Under the pieces are notes generated by a model that did not search any database, was not told the DNA's origin, and was given only the letters and a program-made list of their open reading frames with translations. Shown piece by piece: positions 1 through 22,238 of a stretch of 64,000 bases of DNA; the stretch's first letter is position 1, and each line of letters opens with the position of its first letter. The DNA is from Streptomyces hyaluromycini (GTDB taxonomy: Bacteria; Actinomycetota; Actinomycetes; Streptomycetales; Streptomycetaceae), in assembly GCF_002217755.1 (NCBI RefSeq), contig NZ_BCFL01000024.1:322090-386089 (forward strand). Direction: 5' to 3'. The translations under genes were made by a program, and so were the position numbers.

Positions 1-13401
<13,401 letters not shown>

Positions 13402-13462
13402 AGCTGCCCGTGCCTCCCCATAGGTGTGGAACGGCTCAGCGGAGCCGCGACCGCTCGCATAG

Positions 13463-13481
13463 TAAGGTAAGGATTGCCTAA
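13463..13481. promoter_or_regulatory. Iron box (DmdR/IdeR operator) proximal to NRPS
   Basis: The 19 bases TAAGGTAAGGATTGCCTAA match the iron-box consensus TTAGGTTAGGCTAACCTAA at 14 of 19 positions. The site lies about 60 bases upstream of the NRPS start, in the divergent promoter region shared with the importer genes. DmdR/IdeR proteins with bound Fe(II) repress from such sites in actinomycetes, so the NRPS is probably derepressed under iron limitation. Confidence 0.8.
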
Positions 13482-13525
13482 CTCAACAGGGTCAATCCGA
13501 CTTCAGCGGCCCAAGTCACAGCAGC

Positions 13526-13544
13526 TGAGGTTATGCTCACCTAA
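13526..13544. promoter_or_regulatory. Iron box (DmdR/IdeR operator) proximal to permease genes
   Basis: TGAGGTTATGCTCACCTAA matches the iron-box consensus at 16 of 19 positions, the best match in the window. It lies 54 bases before the first permease start and 45 bases from the iron box nearer the NRPS. The two divergent transcription units therefore appear to have one operator each. Confidence 0.88.
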
Positions 13545-13597
13545 CCTGCTATCAGGACTGTTCGCGGACCACCGGACGACGGCATGGAGACCGGCAA

Positions 13598-14623
13598 GTG
13601 GCTTCAGGCAGAAGGCTTCGCACCACGGTGCTGGTGACACTGATCATCGCCCTCCTGGTCCTTTTGTCCCTTCTCTCCGTGGCCCTGGGCGCGTTGAGCA
13701 TCCCGCTCGACCAGGTGGTGCGCTCGGTGCTCGGGCATCCGCCGAGCCGGCTGGTCGACAACGTGATCTGGTCGGTGCGCGTCCCCCGCACCCTGCTCGG
13801 CCTGACCACGGGTGCCGCGCTCGGCATGTCCGGCGCCCTGATGCAGGCCCTGACCCGCAACCCCCTCGCGGACCCCGGCATCCTCGGGGTGAGCGCGGGC
13901 GCCTCCTTCGCGATCGTCGTGTCGGTCGCGGTGTTCGGGGTCGGATCGCTCTACGGCTATGTGTGGTTCGCGTTCGCCGGGGCGCTCGCCGCGAGCGTCC
14001 TGGTCTTCCTCCTCGGACGGCTGGGCCGCTCCGGGGCCACCCCGGTGAAGCTGGCGCTCGCCGGAGTGGCCGTCACCTCGCTGCTGTCGTCGCTGACCAG
14101 TGCCGTGGTACTCACCGACCAGGACGCGCTGGACCGTTACCGCTACTGGTCCGCCGGCACCCTGGCCGACCAGGACTCCGGCGACCTGGTACGCATCCTG
14201 CCGTTCCTCGCGGTCGGCGCCGTCCTCGCCCTGTCCTGCGCCCCGGCCCTGAACAGCCTGGCGCTCGGCGACGACGTGGCCGCCTCCCTGGGGCGGCGGC
14301 TGGGTCTGGTACGGCTCCAGGGGGTGACCGCGATCGTGCTGCTGACCGGCGCGTCGGTCGCCGTCATCGGTCCGGTGGTCTTCCTCGGCCTGGTCGTCCC
14401 GCACATCGCCCGGCTGCTCGCCCAGTTCGCCGGCATCGGCCCCGACCACCGCTGGCTGCTGCCGCTGTCCGCCGCGCTGGCGCCGGTCCTGCTGCTGTCC
14501 GCCGACATCGCGGGCCGGATGGTGGCCCGGCCCACCGAGATCCAGGCCGGTGTCCTCGTCGCCTTCCTCGGCGGCCCGTTCTTCATCGCCCTGGTCCGCC
14601 GCCGGAAACTCGCGGAGGTGTGA
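13598..14623 (+). CDS. Ferric-siderophore ABC importer permease, FecCD family (first)
   Basis: Membrane permease of a FecCD/BtuC-type importer for ferric hydroxamate siderophore, 341 residues, about the usual family length, with 9-10 hydrophobic segments. Visible family signatures are SVRVPRTLLGLTTGAALGMSG near the N-terminus, TRNPLADPGILGVSAGAS, and the C-terminal GLVVPHIARLL that contacts the ATPase. The start is GTG 13598 with GGAGA upstream; no better start is visible. It is the first gene of an importer operon transcribed away from the NRPS under an iron box. Its stop overlaps the start region of the second permease, so the two are probably translationally coupled. It corresponds in position to cchC/cchD of coelichelin clusters. 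The specific siderophore is inferred from context. Confidence 0.95.
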   Translation: MASGRRLRTTVLVTLIIALLVLLSLLSVALGALSIPLDQVVRSVLGHPPSRLVDNVIWSVRVPRTLLGLTTGAALGMSGALMQALTRNPLADPGILGVSAGASFAIVVSVAVFGVGSLYGYVWFAFAGALAASVLVFLLGRLGRSGATPVKLALAGVAVTSLLSSLTSAVVLTDQDALDRYRYWSAGTLADQDSGDLVRILPFLAVGAVLALSCAPALNSLALGDDVAASLGRRLGLVRLQGVTAIVLLTGASVAVIGPVVFLGLVVPHIARLLAQFAGIGPDHRWLLPLSAALAPVLLLSADIAGRMVARPTEIQAGVLVAFLGGPFFIALVRRRKLAEV

Positions 14624-14625
14624 GC

Positions 14626-15738
14626 GTGCCCGCACAACCCTCTCCCGCTCCATCTCCCGCCCCTGCTCCCGCTCCCTCCGCTTCCGCCCGGCCCGCGCTG
14701 CGCGACCGGCCGTTCCGGCTGGCCGTGCCCCCGGTCTCCGGCATGCTGCGGCCGCGCCTGGTGCTGACCGGAGTGCTCGTCGGCGTGGGCGCGTTCGCGC
14801 TGTTCTGCTGGGGCCTGGCCCTCGGCGACTACCCGGTGAGCCTGCCCGACGTCGTCAAGGCCCTGTTCGGCGTGGGCGACCCCGGGACGCTGGTCGTCGT
14901 ACGGGACCTGCGGCTGCCCCGCGCCCTGACCGGCCTCCTGGTCGGCCTCGCCTTCGGGGTCTCCGGGGCGGTGTTCCAGACGATGACCCGCAATCCGCTG
15001 GCCAGCCCCGACATGATCGGGCTGACCGAGGGCGCCGGCACCGCCGTGGTGGCGGCGGTGGTGTTCGGCTGGGCCGGCGGGCTCGGGCTGTCCACCGTCG
15101 GGCTGTTCGGCGCCCTGGCGACCGCGCTGCTCGTGTACGCGCTGGCCTGGAAGGGCGGGGCCACCGGCTACCGCGTCATCCTCGTCGGCATCGGCGTCTC
15201 GTGGATCTGCACCAGCGCCACCGACTTCCTGGTGGCGCGGGGCAACCGGTTCCAGGCCGAGGAGGCGCTCGGCTGGCTGGTCGGCAACCTCAACGGCCGT
15301 ACCTGGGGCCAGGTGGACTCGCTGGCGATCGCCCTGGCCGTGCTGCTGCCCGTCACCCTGGGCCTGGGCCGCTGGATGCGCACGCTCCAGCTCGGCGACG
15401 ACGTGGCCGCCGGGCTCGGCACCCCCGTCCAGCCGGTCCGGCTGGCCCTGCTGCTGACCGGGGTGGGCCTGGTCGCCTTCGGCACGGCGGCGGCCGGACC
15501 GGTGGCCTTCGTGGCCCTGGCCTGCCCGCAGATCGCGCTGCGGCTGGCCGGCACCTCGGCACCGCCCCCGCTCGTCTCCGGTCTCACCGGCGCGTTCGTC
15601 GTCCTCGGCGCCGACCTCCTCGCCCGCGAGGCGGTCCCCGGGACGGAACTGCCGGTCGGGATCGTCACCGGCGCCCTCGGCGCGCCGGTCCTGCTGTGGC
15701 TGCTCGTCCGCGCCAACCGCGCGGGATCTGGAGGCTGA
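14626..15738 (+). CDS. Ferric-siderophore ABC importer permease, FecCD family (second)
   Basis: Second subunit of the heterodimeric permease, 370 residues. After a roughly 25-residue Pro/Ala/Ser-rich N-terminal stretch come the FecCD landmarks DLRLPRALTGLLVGLAFGVSG, MTRNPLASPDMIGLTEGAG, and near the C-terminus VAFVALACPQIALRLAG, the counterpart of the ATPase-coupling helix. GTG 14626 is chosen because GGAGG ends about 7 bases upstream; GTG 14620, two codons earlier, overlaps the previous stop and is the alternative. The ATPase gene follows 4 bases after the stop. No substrate-binding lipoprotein is in the window; coelichelin-type systems have one (CchF), so it may lie left of base 1. Confidence 0.94.
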   Translation: MPAQPSPAPSPAPAPAPSASARPALRDRPFRLAVPPVSGMLRPRLVLTGVLVGVGAFALFCWGLALGDYPVSLPDVVKALFGVGDPGTLVVVRDLRLPRALTGLLVGLAFGVSGAVFQTMTRNPLASPDMIGLTEGAGTAVVAAVVFGWAGGLGLSTVGLFGALATALLVYALAWKGGATGYRVILVGIGVSWICTSATDFLVARGNRFQAEEALGWLVGNLNGRTWGQVDSLAIALAVLLPVTLGLGRWMRTLQLGDDVAAGLGTPVQPVRLALLLTGVGLVAFGTAAAGPVAFVALACPQIALRLAGTSAPPPLVSGLTGAFVVLGADLLAREAVPGTELPVGIVTGALGAPVLLWLLVRANRAGSGG

Positions 15739-15742
15739 TCCC

Positions 15743-16660
<918 letters not shown>

Positions 16661-16804
16661 GCGGCCGATCGGGACTGCGGCCGGGAGAGCGGCCGGAAGG
16701 GGGCAGGTCCGGTGTCCCCCGAACCACCCCCGCGCGCCCGGGAAAGCGGCCCCAGCCGGTGCCGGGGTCCGCTCGGCGTGCCGCCCCGGGGGCGGGCGTC
16801 CGGC

Positions 16805-17758
16805 TCAGGGACGGGACGTCAGGTAGCCCCCCATGGTGCGGAAGTAGTCCGCCGCCGCGTGCTCCGTGCCGTCGTCCGTGCGCACCCGCCGGACCAGCAG
16901 CCCCGGGCAGCGCCCGGTGTGGGCGTCGGGGCCCGCCACGACGACCACGCCGTCGCCCTCGCGGATGAAGATCCGGCCCGGGGTGCCGCCGTAACGGCCC
17001 TCGGAGACGGCGGCGGAGACGATCCTGAGCCGCTCGCCGCGGTGGAAGGCGTAGGCGTTCGGGCACGGGTCCGACTGGGCCCGGACCAGGCGCTCCAGGC
17101 GTTCCGCGGGCCAGGTCCAGTCGATGCGGCTGTCCTCCGGGGACCGCTTGTGGAAGAAGCTGGCGCGGGTGCGGTCCTGCGGCACCCACTGGCCGGCGTC
17201 CCGGCCGGCGGCGATCAGGTCGAGCGACTCGCGCACGATGGGCGCGATCAGGTCGACGGTACGGCGGAACAGATCGGTGGCCGTGTCGGTAGGCCCGACC
17301 GGTACCGAGCGCTGTACCAGGACGTCTCCGGCGTCGAGTTCGGCGTTCATGCGGTGCGCGGTCACCCCGACCCGCTCCTCGCCGTTGATCAGCGCCCAGA
17401 TGATCGGGGAGAACCCGGCGTAGGCCGGCAGCAGGGAGTCGTGGATGTTGAGGGTGCCGTGCGGGGGCAGGTCGAACAGCTCCGGGGGCAGCCAGGTCCG
17501 CCAGTTGTTGGCGACGATGATGTCCGGCCGGGACTCCCGTACGGCGGCGAGGAGTTCGGCGTCGTCGGGGCGGTTGCGGAGCAGTACCGGGACATCGTGC
17601 TTCTCGGCAAGCTCGGCGACGTTGTCGTCCCAGATCTTCTCGTAGGCGTGCTCGCTCCTCGGATGGGTGACGACGAGGACCACCTCGTGACCGGAATCCA
17701 GCAGCGCCTGCAGCGTGCGGTGACCCCAGGTCTGGTAGCCGAGCATGACGACCCGCAT
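16805..17758 (-). CDS. Hydroxyornithine formyltransferase for siderophore synthesis (CchA-like)
   Basis: Formyl-tetrahydrofolate-dependent transferase predicted to formylate N5-hydroxyornithine, giving the hydroxamate that the NRPS loads. The catalytic triad of the Fmt family is present: Asn104 and His106 in NIHDSLLPAYAG and Asp142 in LDAGD, with the 36-residue His-Asp spacing of E. coli Fmt. ATG 17758 is preferred (317 residues) because GGAAGGA lies 5 bases before it. A start 9 codons upstream (17785) would run almost into the iron box and has no ribosome site. A C-terminal Fmt-C-like domain follows residue ~210. It is divergent from the ornithine monooxygenase and shares an iron box with it, so both steps of precursor supply should be co-regulated by iron. 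Confidence 0.93.
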   Translation of the reverse strand: MRVVMLGYQTWGHRTLQALLDSGHEVVLVVTHPRSEHAYEKIWDDNVAELAEKHDVPVLLRNRPDDAELLAAVRESRPDIIVANNWRTWLPPELFDLPPHGTLNIHDSLLPAYAGFSPIIWALINGEERVGVTAHRMNAELDAGDVLVQRSVPVGPTDTATDLFRRTVDLIAPIVRESLDLIAAGRDAGQWVPQDRTRASFFHKRSPEDSRIDWTWPAERLERLVRAQSDPCPNAYAFHRGERLRIVSAAVSEGRYGGTPGRIFIREGDGVVVVAGPDAHTGRCPGLLVRRVRTDDGTEHAAADYFRTMGGYLTSRP

Positions 17759-17787
17759 GACGGTCCTTCCCTTCACAGACTCCATTG

Positions 17788-17806
17788 CTAGGTAAGCCTT
17801 ACCTTA
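17788..17806. promoter_or_regulatory. Iron box between formyltransferase and monooxygenase genes
   Basis: CTAGGTAAGCCTTACCTTA fits the 19-base iron-box consensus at most positions, and flanking bases extend the dyad (CTAG on both sides). It lies 30 bases before the formyltransferase start and 37 before the chosen monooxygenase start. One DmdR/IdeR dimer pair could shut both promoters. Confidence 0.88.
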
Positions 17807-17842
17807 TCTAGCATGGGTCTGCCTGAGGGAGGCGATGCCAAG

Positions 17843-19177
17843 GTGAAATCACCGGTCATGGGTTCCGACGTCGTCCACGACATCATCGGAATCGGTTTCG
17901 GCCCGTCAAATCTCGCTCTTTCCATAGCAGTCGAGGAGCACAACGCGGGTCTCGCGGCGGACAGCCGTCTCAACGCCCTGTTCCTGGAACGGCAGCCGCG
18001 GTTCGGCTGGCACCGGGGCATGCTGATCGACGACGCCACGATGCAGGTCTCCTTCCTCAAGGACCTCGTCACCCTGCGCAACCCGACCAGCGACTACAGC
18101 TTCCTCTGCTTCCTGCGCGAACAGGGCAGACTGATCGACTTCCTGAACCAGAAGACCCTCTTCCCGCTGCGGATGGAGTTCCACGAGTACTTCGAGTGGG
18201 CGGCCGCGCGGGTCGGGCACCAGGTGTCGTACGGCAGCGAGGTGATCGCGGTGGACCCGGTGCGCGACGACGCCGGCCGGGTGACGTTCTTCGACGTCAC
18301 CTGCCGCGACACGGCCCGCCCGGCGACCGCCGTGACACACCGCACGCGCAACATCAGCGTGGCGATGGGCCTTGAGCCGCATGTGCCGCCGGGGCTGGAG
18401 CTCGCCGAACGGGTCTGGCACAACAGCGAGTTGATACCGCGGGCCGAGCAACTGGCCGCGACGGGTGCGCCGGTGCGGCGGGCGGTCGTCCTCGGGGCCG
18501 GGCAGAGCGCCGCCGAGACGGTGGACTACCTGCACCGCACGTTCCCGGACGCCGAGGTCTGCTCGGTCTTCGCCAAGTACGGCTACACGCCCGCGGACGA
18601 CAGCCCGTTCGCCAACCGGATCTTCGATCCGGAGGCGGTCGACGTCTACTTCTCCGCGCCGTCCGCGGTCAAGCAGTCCCTGCTGGACTACCACCGCTCC
18701 ACCAACTACTCGGTCGTCGACATGGATCTGATCGAGTCGCTGTACGCCACCACGTACCGGGAGAAGGTGGCGGGGCGGGAGCGGCTGCGGTTCCTCAACG
18801 TCTCCCGTGTCCGCGACGTGGCGCCGGGCGGGGACGGCGCGGACGGCGGTCTCGACATCACCGTCGAGTTCCTGCCCACCGGCGACCAGCAGACGCTGCC
18901 CGCCGACGTCCTGGTGCTCGCCACCGGCTACCGGCCCCGGGACCTGACCGCGCTCCTGGGCGACGCGGCCAAGCTGTGCCTCAAGGACGACGGCGACGCG
19001 ATCCGGGTCGGCCGGGACCACCGCGTCGAGACGGCGCCGGAGGTCGCGGCCGGCATCTACCTCCAGGGCGGCACCGAGCACACCCACGGGCTGACCAGCA
19101 CCCTGCTGTCGACCGTGGCGGTCCGGGCGCAGGAGATCCACCGGTCCGTGCTCGCCGACCGGGCGACGGCGACCTGA
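17843..19177 (+). CDS. L-ornithine N5-monooxygenase (CchB-like)
   Basis: FAD- and NADPH-dependent hydroxylase that makes N5-hydroxyornithine, the first committed siderophore precursor. Seen: the FAD-binding GIGFGPSNLAL near the N-terminus, MQVSFLKDLVTLRNPTS typical of SidA/PvdA enzymes, the NADPH-binding GAGQSAAET in the middle, and the family C-terminal ATGYRP and HTHGLTSTLLS motifs. GTG 17843 (444 residues) has AGGGAGG ten bases upstream. ATG 17813, ten codons earlier, lies just 7 bases from the iron box and is a less likely start; ATG 17858 is also in frame. A strong hairpin follows the stop. Regulation by iron is indicated by the operator upstream. Confidence 0.95.
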   Translation: MKSPVMGSDVVHDIIGIGFGPSNLALSIAVEEHNAGLAADSRLNALFLERQPRFGWHRGMLIDDATMQVSFLKDLVTLRNPTSDYSFLCFLREQGRLIDFLNQKTLFPLRMEFHEYFEWAAARVGHQVSYGSEVIAVDPVRDDAGRVTFFDVTCRDTARPATAVTHRTRNISVAMGLEPHVPPGLELAERVWHNSELIPRAEQLAATGAPVRRAVVLGAGQSAAETVDYLHRTFPDAEVCSVFAKYGYTPADDSPFANRIFDPEAVDVYFSAPSAVKQSLLDYHRSTNYSVVDMDLIESLYATTYREKVAGRERLRFLNVSRVRDVAPGGDGADGGLDITVEFLPTGDQQTLPADVLVLATGYRPRDLTALLGDAAKLCLKDDGDAIRVGRDHRVETAPEVAAGIYLQGGTEHTHGLTSTLLSTVAVRAQEIHRSVLADRATAT

Positions 19178-19200
19178 CCCGCCGCAGCCCCCGCACTCCC

Positions 19201-19233
19201 GTGGCCCGGACGGTACGGTCCCGTCCGGGCCAC
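19201..19233 (+). terminator. Hairpin terminator after ornithine monooxygenase
   Basis: Perfect 13-bp stem GTGGCCCGGACGG / CCGTCCGGGCCAC with a 7-base loop, 24 bases after the monooxygenase stop. There is no T-run, as is usual for Streptomyces terminators. The following 38-bp repeats contain a relic of the right arm. Confidence 0.75.
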
Positions 19234-19234
19234 G

Positions 19235-19337
19235 GGGTTTCCCGGTCCGGACAGGCCACGAGGCGCACCGGTGGGTTTCCCGGTCCGGACGGGCCACGAG
19301 GCGCACCGGTGGGTTTCCCGGTCCGGACGGGCCACGG
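19235..19337. repeat. 38-bp tandem direct repeat, about 2.7 copies
   Basis: Units begin at 19235, 19273 and 19311 with GGGTTTCCCGGTCCGGAC, followed by a GGCCACGAGGCGCACCGGT tail that is cut short in the third copy. Copies differ by a single base (acAgg/acGgg). They directly follow the monooxygenase terminator, whose right arm shares GTCCGGGCCAC-like sequence. The remaining bases 19338-19486 up to the amidohydrolase relic hold nothing I recognise. Confidence 0.9.
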
Positions 19338-19486
19338 AGTGTGCGGGTCCGGACCGGCCGCCCCGGCTCCGCCCCGCACTCCCCGACCGGTGCGGTCGGG
19401 CGGCAGCACGGCGGCTTCCGGCATGGCGTGCGGGACCTCCGTGCCGTGGGACGGCCTGTGCGGCTGCCTCCCGGAGACGGGCGGGG

Positions 19487-20383
19487 TCAGTACGGCCCGT
19501 GGGTCCAACGGCCGGCCGTCATCGTGGCGTGCACCGGCATCGCGCGCAGGGTGTCCGGGTCCGCCGTCAGCGGATCCACGTCCACGACCACCAGGTCCGC
19601 GGGGTCCCCGACCCTGATGAGCCGGCGTCCGCGGGCCGCCGCGGCCAGTGCGTCCCGTACCGGCAGGCGCTGTTCCGGGTGCCCGGCGGGGCGGTCGTCG
19701 TCGGTGCGGGCCACGGCCGACGCGATCGCGAGCCAGGGGTCGAGCGGTGAGACGGGGGCGTCCGAGCCGAACTCCAGCCGCGCCCCGGCGGCCAGCAGGT
19801 CGGCGTACGCGAAGGCACGGCCGGTGCGCCCGGCCCAGTACCGGTCCGCGACGTCACGGTCGTCCGTCGCGTGCCGCGGCTGCACCCCTGCCGTGACGCC
19901 CAACTCCGCGAAACGCGGCAGGTCTTCGGGGCCCAGCAGCTGCGCGTGCTCGATCCGGCCGCGGCAGCGCACGGCCTCGAAGGCGTCCAGGGCGACGGTG
20001 TCGGCCCGGTCGCCGATGGCGTGCACCGCAGGCTCGATGCCGTGGGCGGCGGCCCGGCGCATGAGCCGTACCAGCTCGTGCGGGGCCGTCTGCTCGATGC
20101 CGTGCGAGCCGTCCGTGCGCTCCAGACCCGGGTAGGGGTCGCGGCACAGCGCGGTACGGGTGTTGAGCGAGCCGTCGGTGAAGAGCTTGAGCGGGCCGAC
20201 CCGCACCAGGCCGCCGGACGCGCCGATTTCGGATCCGGTGCGCAGTCCGCGGGCCACGGCCGCGTCCAGGTGGCTCGGGTAGACGGCGGCGGACACCCGT
20301 ACCGCCGACGCCTGCCGTGCCGAGCGCCGCTCCCAGGCGCCCCCGGTGTCGCCGTGCACCGGCCACCCGGTCCCGGCCGTCAC
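19487..20383 (-). pseudogene. 5'-truncated amidohydrolase (YtcJ / amidohydrolase_3 family) relic
   Basis: Only the C-terminal half of a metal-dependent amidohydrolase is present: about 298 residues, where family members are usually around 530. Retained are KLFTDGSLN, AVHAIGDRA, RIEHAQLL and FGSDAPVSPLDP, plus the C-terminal composite-domain strand DPADLVVVDVDP. The N-terminal half, which would carry the HxH metal ligands, is absent; the frame upstream meets a stop near 20458 and no homology continues in other frames. GTG 20383 is the only plausible start. I treat it as a non-functional remnant. It may mark the edge of a deletion or insertion, since a phage-like lysis pair starts 270 bases away in the opposite orientation. 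The gap 20384-20653 contains no gene. Confidence 0.7.
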
Positions 20384-20653
20384 GGCCGCCGGTCCGCCCG
20401 CGGAGCCGGGGCGCGGTCCGCTGATCGGAACGGCACATGACGGACCACGTCCGCCCTTTCACTCTGGTCATCCAGACATGAACAAAGGGTCTGGGCGCCG
20501 CCGGCCGATCAACCGGCGGCCGCAACACGGGGAACGGGGAACGCCCCATGGCCTGGAGCGGCCGGCGGGCGCGCACGAGCCGCTCCACGAGAGCGCGCAC
20601 CGCGCCTTGATCGCCGTGCACTTGACCGACACCACGAAAGGAGGCTGCGCCAG

Positions 20654-21694
20654 GTGTCCACATGCCGCGGAATCGACCTCTCCGTCTATCAGGGAGCCCA
20701 GGACTGGAAAGCCCGCGCGGCGGAGGGCGTGGTCTTCGCCTTCGCCAAGGCCAGCGAGGGTGAACACACCCACGACCAGCGCTTCGCCCTGCACATCACG
20801 GGCATCATCGAGGCCGGGCTCGTCCCCGGCGCCTACCACTTCGGCTGGCCCAACCAGGACGTCGCCACCGAGGCCGCCAACTACGTCGCCGCCGTACGGC
20901 CGTACGCCCGCCGGGGCTTCGTGCACTGGCTCGACCTGGAACGCAGGCCCGACGGCGCGAACTACGCGGGGACGACGGCGGCCGGGATCCGGGCCTACGC
21001 CACCGCCTGGACCGCCAAGGTGCAGGCCGCGTTCCCCGACCAGCGGGTCGGCGTCTACACCTCGGCGAGCGACCTGGCCGCCGGCCACGCGCCCGCCACC
21101 GTCCCCCTCTGGTACCCCGCCTATCCCTGGCCGGGAGCCGCGACCTACGCGCAGGCCGAGGCGCATCCGAAACCCGGCCCGTCCGGCAGATCGCCGCTGT
21201 TCTGGCAGTTCACCTCCACCCCCCTCGACCGATCCATCTGCTACCTGAGCGAGTCCGCGCTGCGCGCGTGGGCCGCAGGAACGGAGACAGACATGGCGCT
21301 CACCACGGACGACATCGACAAGGTCGCGGCCGCGGTCGTCGCGAAGCTGGTCGCGGGCGGCGGTGTGCTGGAGACGCAGGACATCAGCAACGTCGCGTCG
21401 GCCACCGCGAAGGCGGTCCTGACCATGGACGGGGTGATCGCGGCCCCCGCCGACGCCCCGGACGCGAAGACCAACCAGTACTGGGCCCTCCAGTCCTACG
21501 TGAAGGACACCAACGCCCGCCTGCGGCTGATACAGGCGACGGAGGCGGCGCAGAGCGCGGCCGTCGCCCAACTCACCACCGCCGTCGCGGCGTTCGACAA
21601 GTCGATCGACGTCGCCGCGCTGGTCGCCTCGGTCACCGCGGCGATCGAGGACGCCGTGCGCAAGGTCGTCATCCACCTCGACCCCGCGTCCTGA
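20654..21694 (+). CDS. GH25-type lysozyme with phage-endolysin-like C-terminal region
   Basis: Glycoside hydrolase family 25 muramidase of 346 residues. The N-terminal domain (residues 1-~210) shows GIDLSVYQG with Asp8, AKASEG, GAYHF, and the D-x-E pair Asp94/Glu96 in HWLDLE, all expected of the family. There is no signal peptide, so export would need a partner such as the holin-like gene 19 bases downstream. Residues ~215-346 form an Ala-rich, probably helical region (LTTDDIDKVAAAVVAKLV...) like those at the C-terminus of actinophage endolysins. The start is GTG 20654 with AAAGGAGG nine bases upstream, a strong site. No other phage gene is nearby, so this is a lysis-cassette remnant or a domesticated enzyme. 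Confidence 0.88.
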   Translation: MSTCRGIDLSVYQGAQDWKARAAEGVVFAFAKASEGEHTHDQRFALHITGIIEAGLVPGAYHFGWPNQDVATEAANYVAAVRPYARRGFVHWLDLERRPDGANYAGTTAAGIRAYATAWTAKVQAAFPDQRVGVYTSASDLAAGHAPATVPLWYPAYPWPGAATYAQAEAHPKPGPSGRSPLFWQFTSTPLDRSICYLSESALRAWAAGTETDMALTTDDIDKVAAAVVAKLVAGGGVLETQDISNVASATAKAVLTMDGVIAAPADAPDAKTNQYWALQSYVKDTNARLRLIQATEAAQSAAVAQLTTAVAAFDKSIDVAALVASVTAAIEDAVRKVVIHLDPAS

Positions 21695-21713
21695 CGTCCC
21701 GGACAGGCCTCTC

Positions 21714-22025
21714 ATGAACCTCTTCACCAGTTTCATGCGCACCGTCGTGCCGATCGTGGCCGGACTGGTGCTGACCCTTCTGGTCCACATCGGCGTCCAG
21801 TTCGATTCGGCGTCCGTGGCGAGCGTGGTCACCACCGTCCTCACCGGCGCCTACTACACGGTCTTCCGGCTCCTGGAGAACCTCGCCCTGAAGATCCACT
21901 CCCGGCCGCTCGCCACCGTCGCCGGCGTCCTCCTCGGCTGGGCGACCCCGCCCGACTACCCGACGACGGAGCACCGAACGGCACCCGCGTCCGCACCCGC
22001 GCCGGCCACGGACGGCAGGGCGTGA
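21714..22025 (+). CDS. Small holin-like membrane protein
   Basis: 103 residues with two or three hydrophobic segments (residues ~10-27 VVPIVAGLVLTLLVHIGV, ~35-55, and ~66-78) and a Pro/Ala-rich hydrophilic tail. Size, layout and position directly after an endolysin-like gene fit a phage holin that lets the cytoplasmic lysozyme cross the membrane. I do not recognise a specific holin family, so the call rests on context. The gene ends the two-gene unit; a long perfect hairpin lies about 160 bases downstream. Confidence 0.6.
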   Translation: MNLFTSFMRTVVPIVAGLVLTLLVHIGVQFDSASVASVVTTVLTGAYYTVFRLLENLALKIHSRPLATVAGVLLGWATPPDYPTTEHRTAPASAPAPATDGRA

Positions 22026-22090
22026 CCGCGCGCCGGCCGTAAGCCGCCGAGCCGACCGCCGGGCGCGATCCCCGCGCAGAAGGCGGAATC

Positions 22091-22146
22091 GCCCCCCGGG
22101 CCCCCGGGCCCCCGGCCCCCTGGCCCCCTGGCCCCCTGGTCCCCTG
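22091..22146. repeat. C/G-rich short tandem repeat
   Basis: Successive copies of an 8-base block (CCCCCGGG, then GGCCCCCT) run for about 56 bases between the holin-like gene and the convergent transporter's terminator. No coding sense is visible. Such tracts are prone to length variation. Confidence 0.7.
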
Positions 22147-22183
22147 CTGCGCCATGCCCTGCACGACGGCGGCGAAGCAGAGG

Positions 22184-22233
22184 GCCAAGGCCCGGGTGTC
22201 GGTCCCCTCGGGGAGCGACACCCGGGCCTTGGC
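22184..22233. terminator. Bidirectional hairpin terminator
   Basis: An 18-bp perfect stem, GCCAAGGCCCGGGTGTCG pairing with CGACACCCGGGCCTTGGC, with a 14-base GC-rich loop. It lies between the convergent holin-like and VIT-family genes and ends 5 bases from the latter's stop. It can serve both strands. Confidence 0.85.
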
Positions 22234-22238
22234 ACTCT

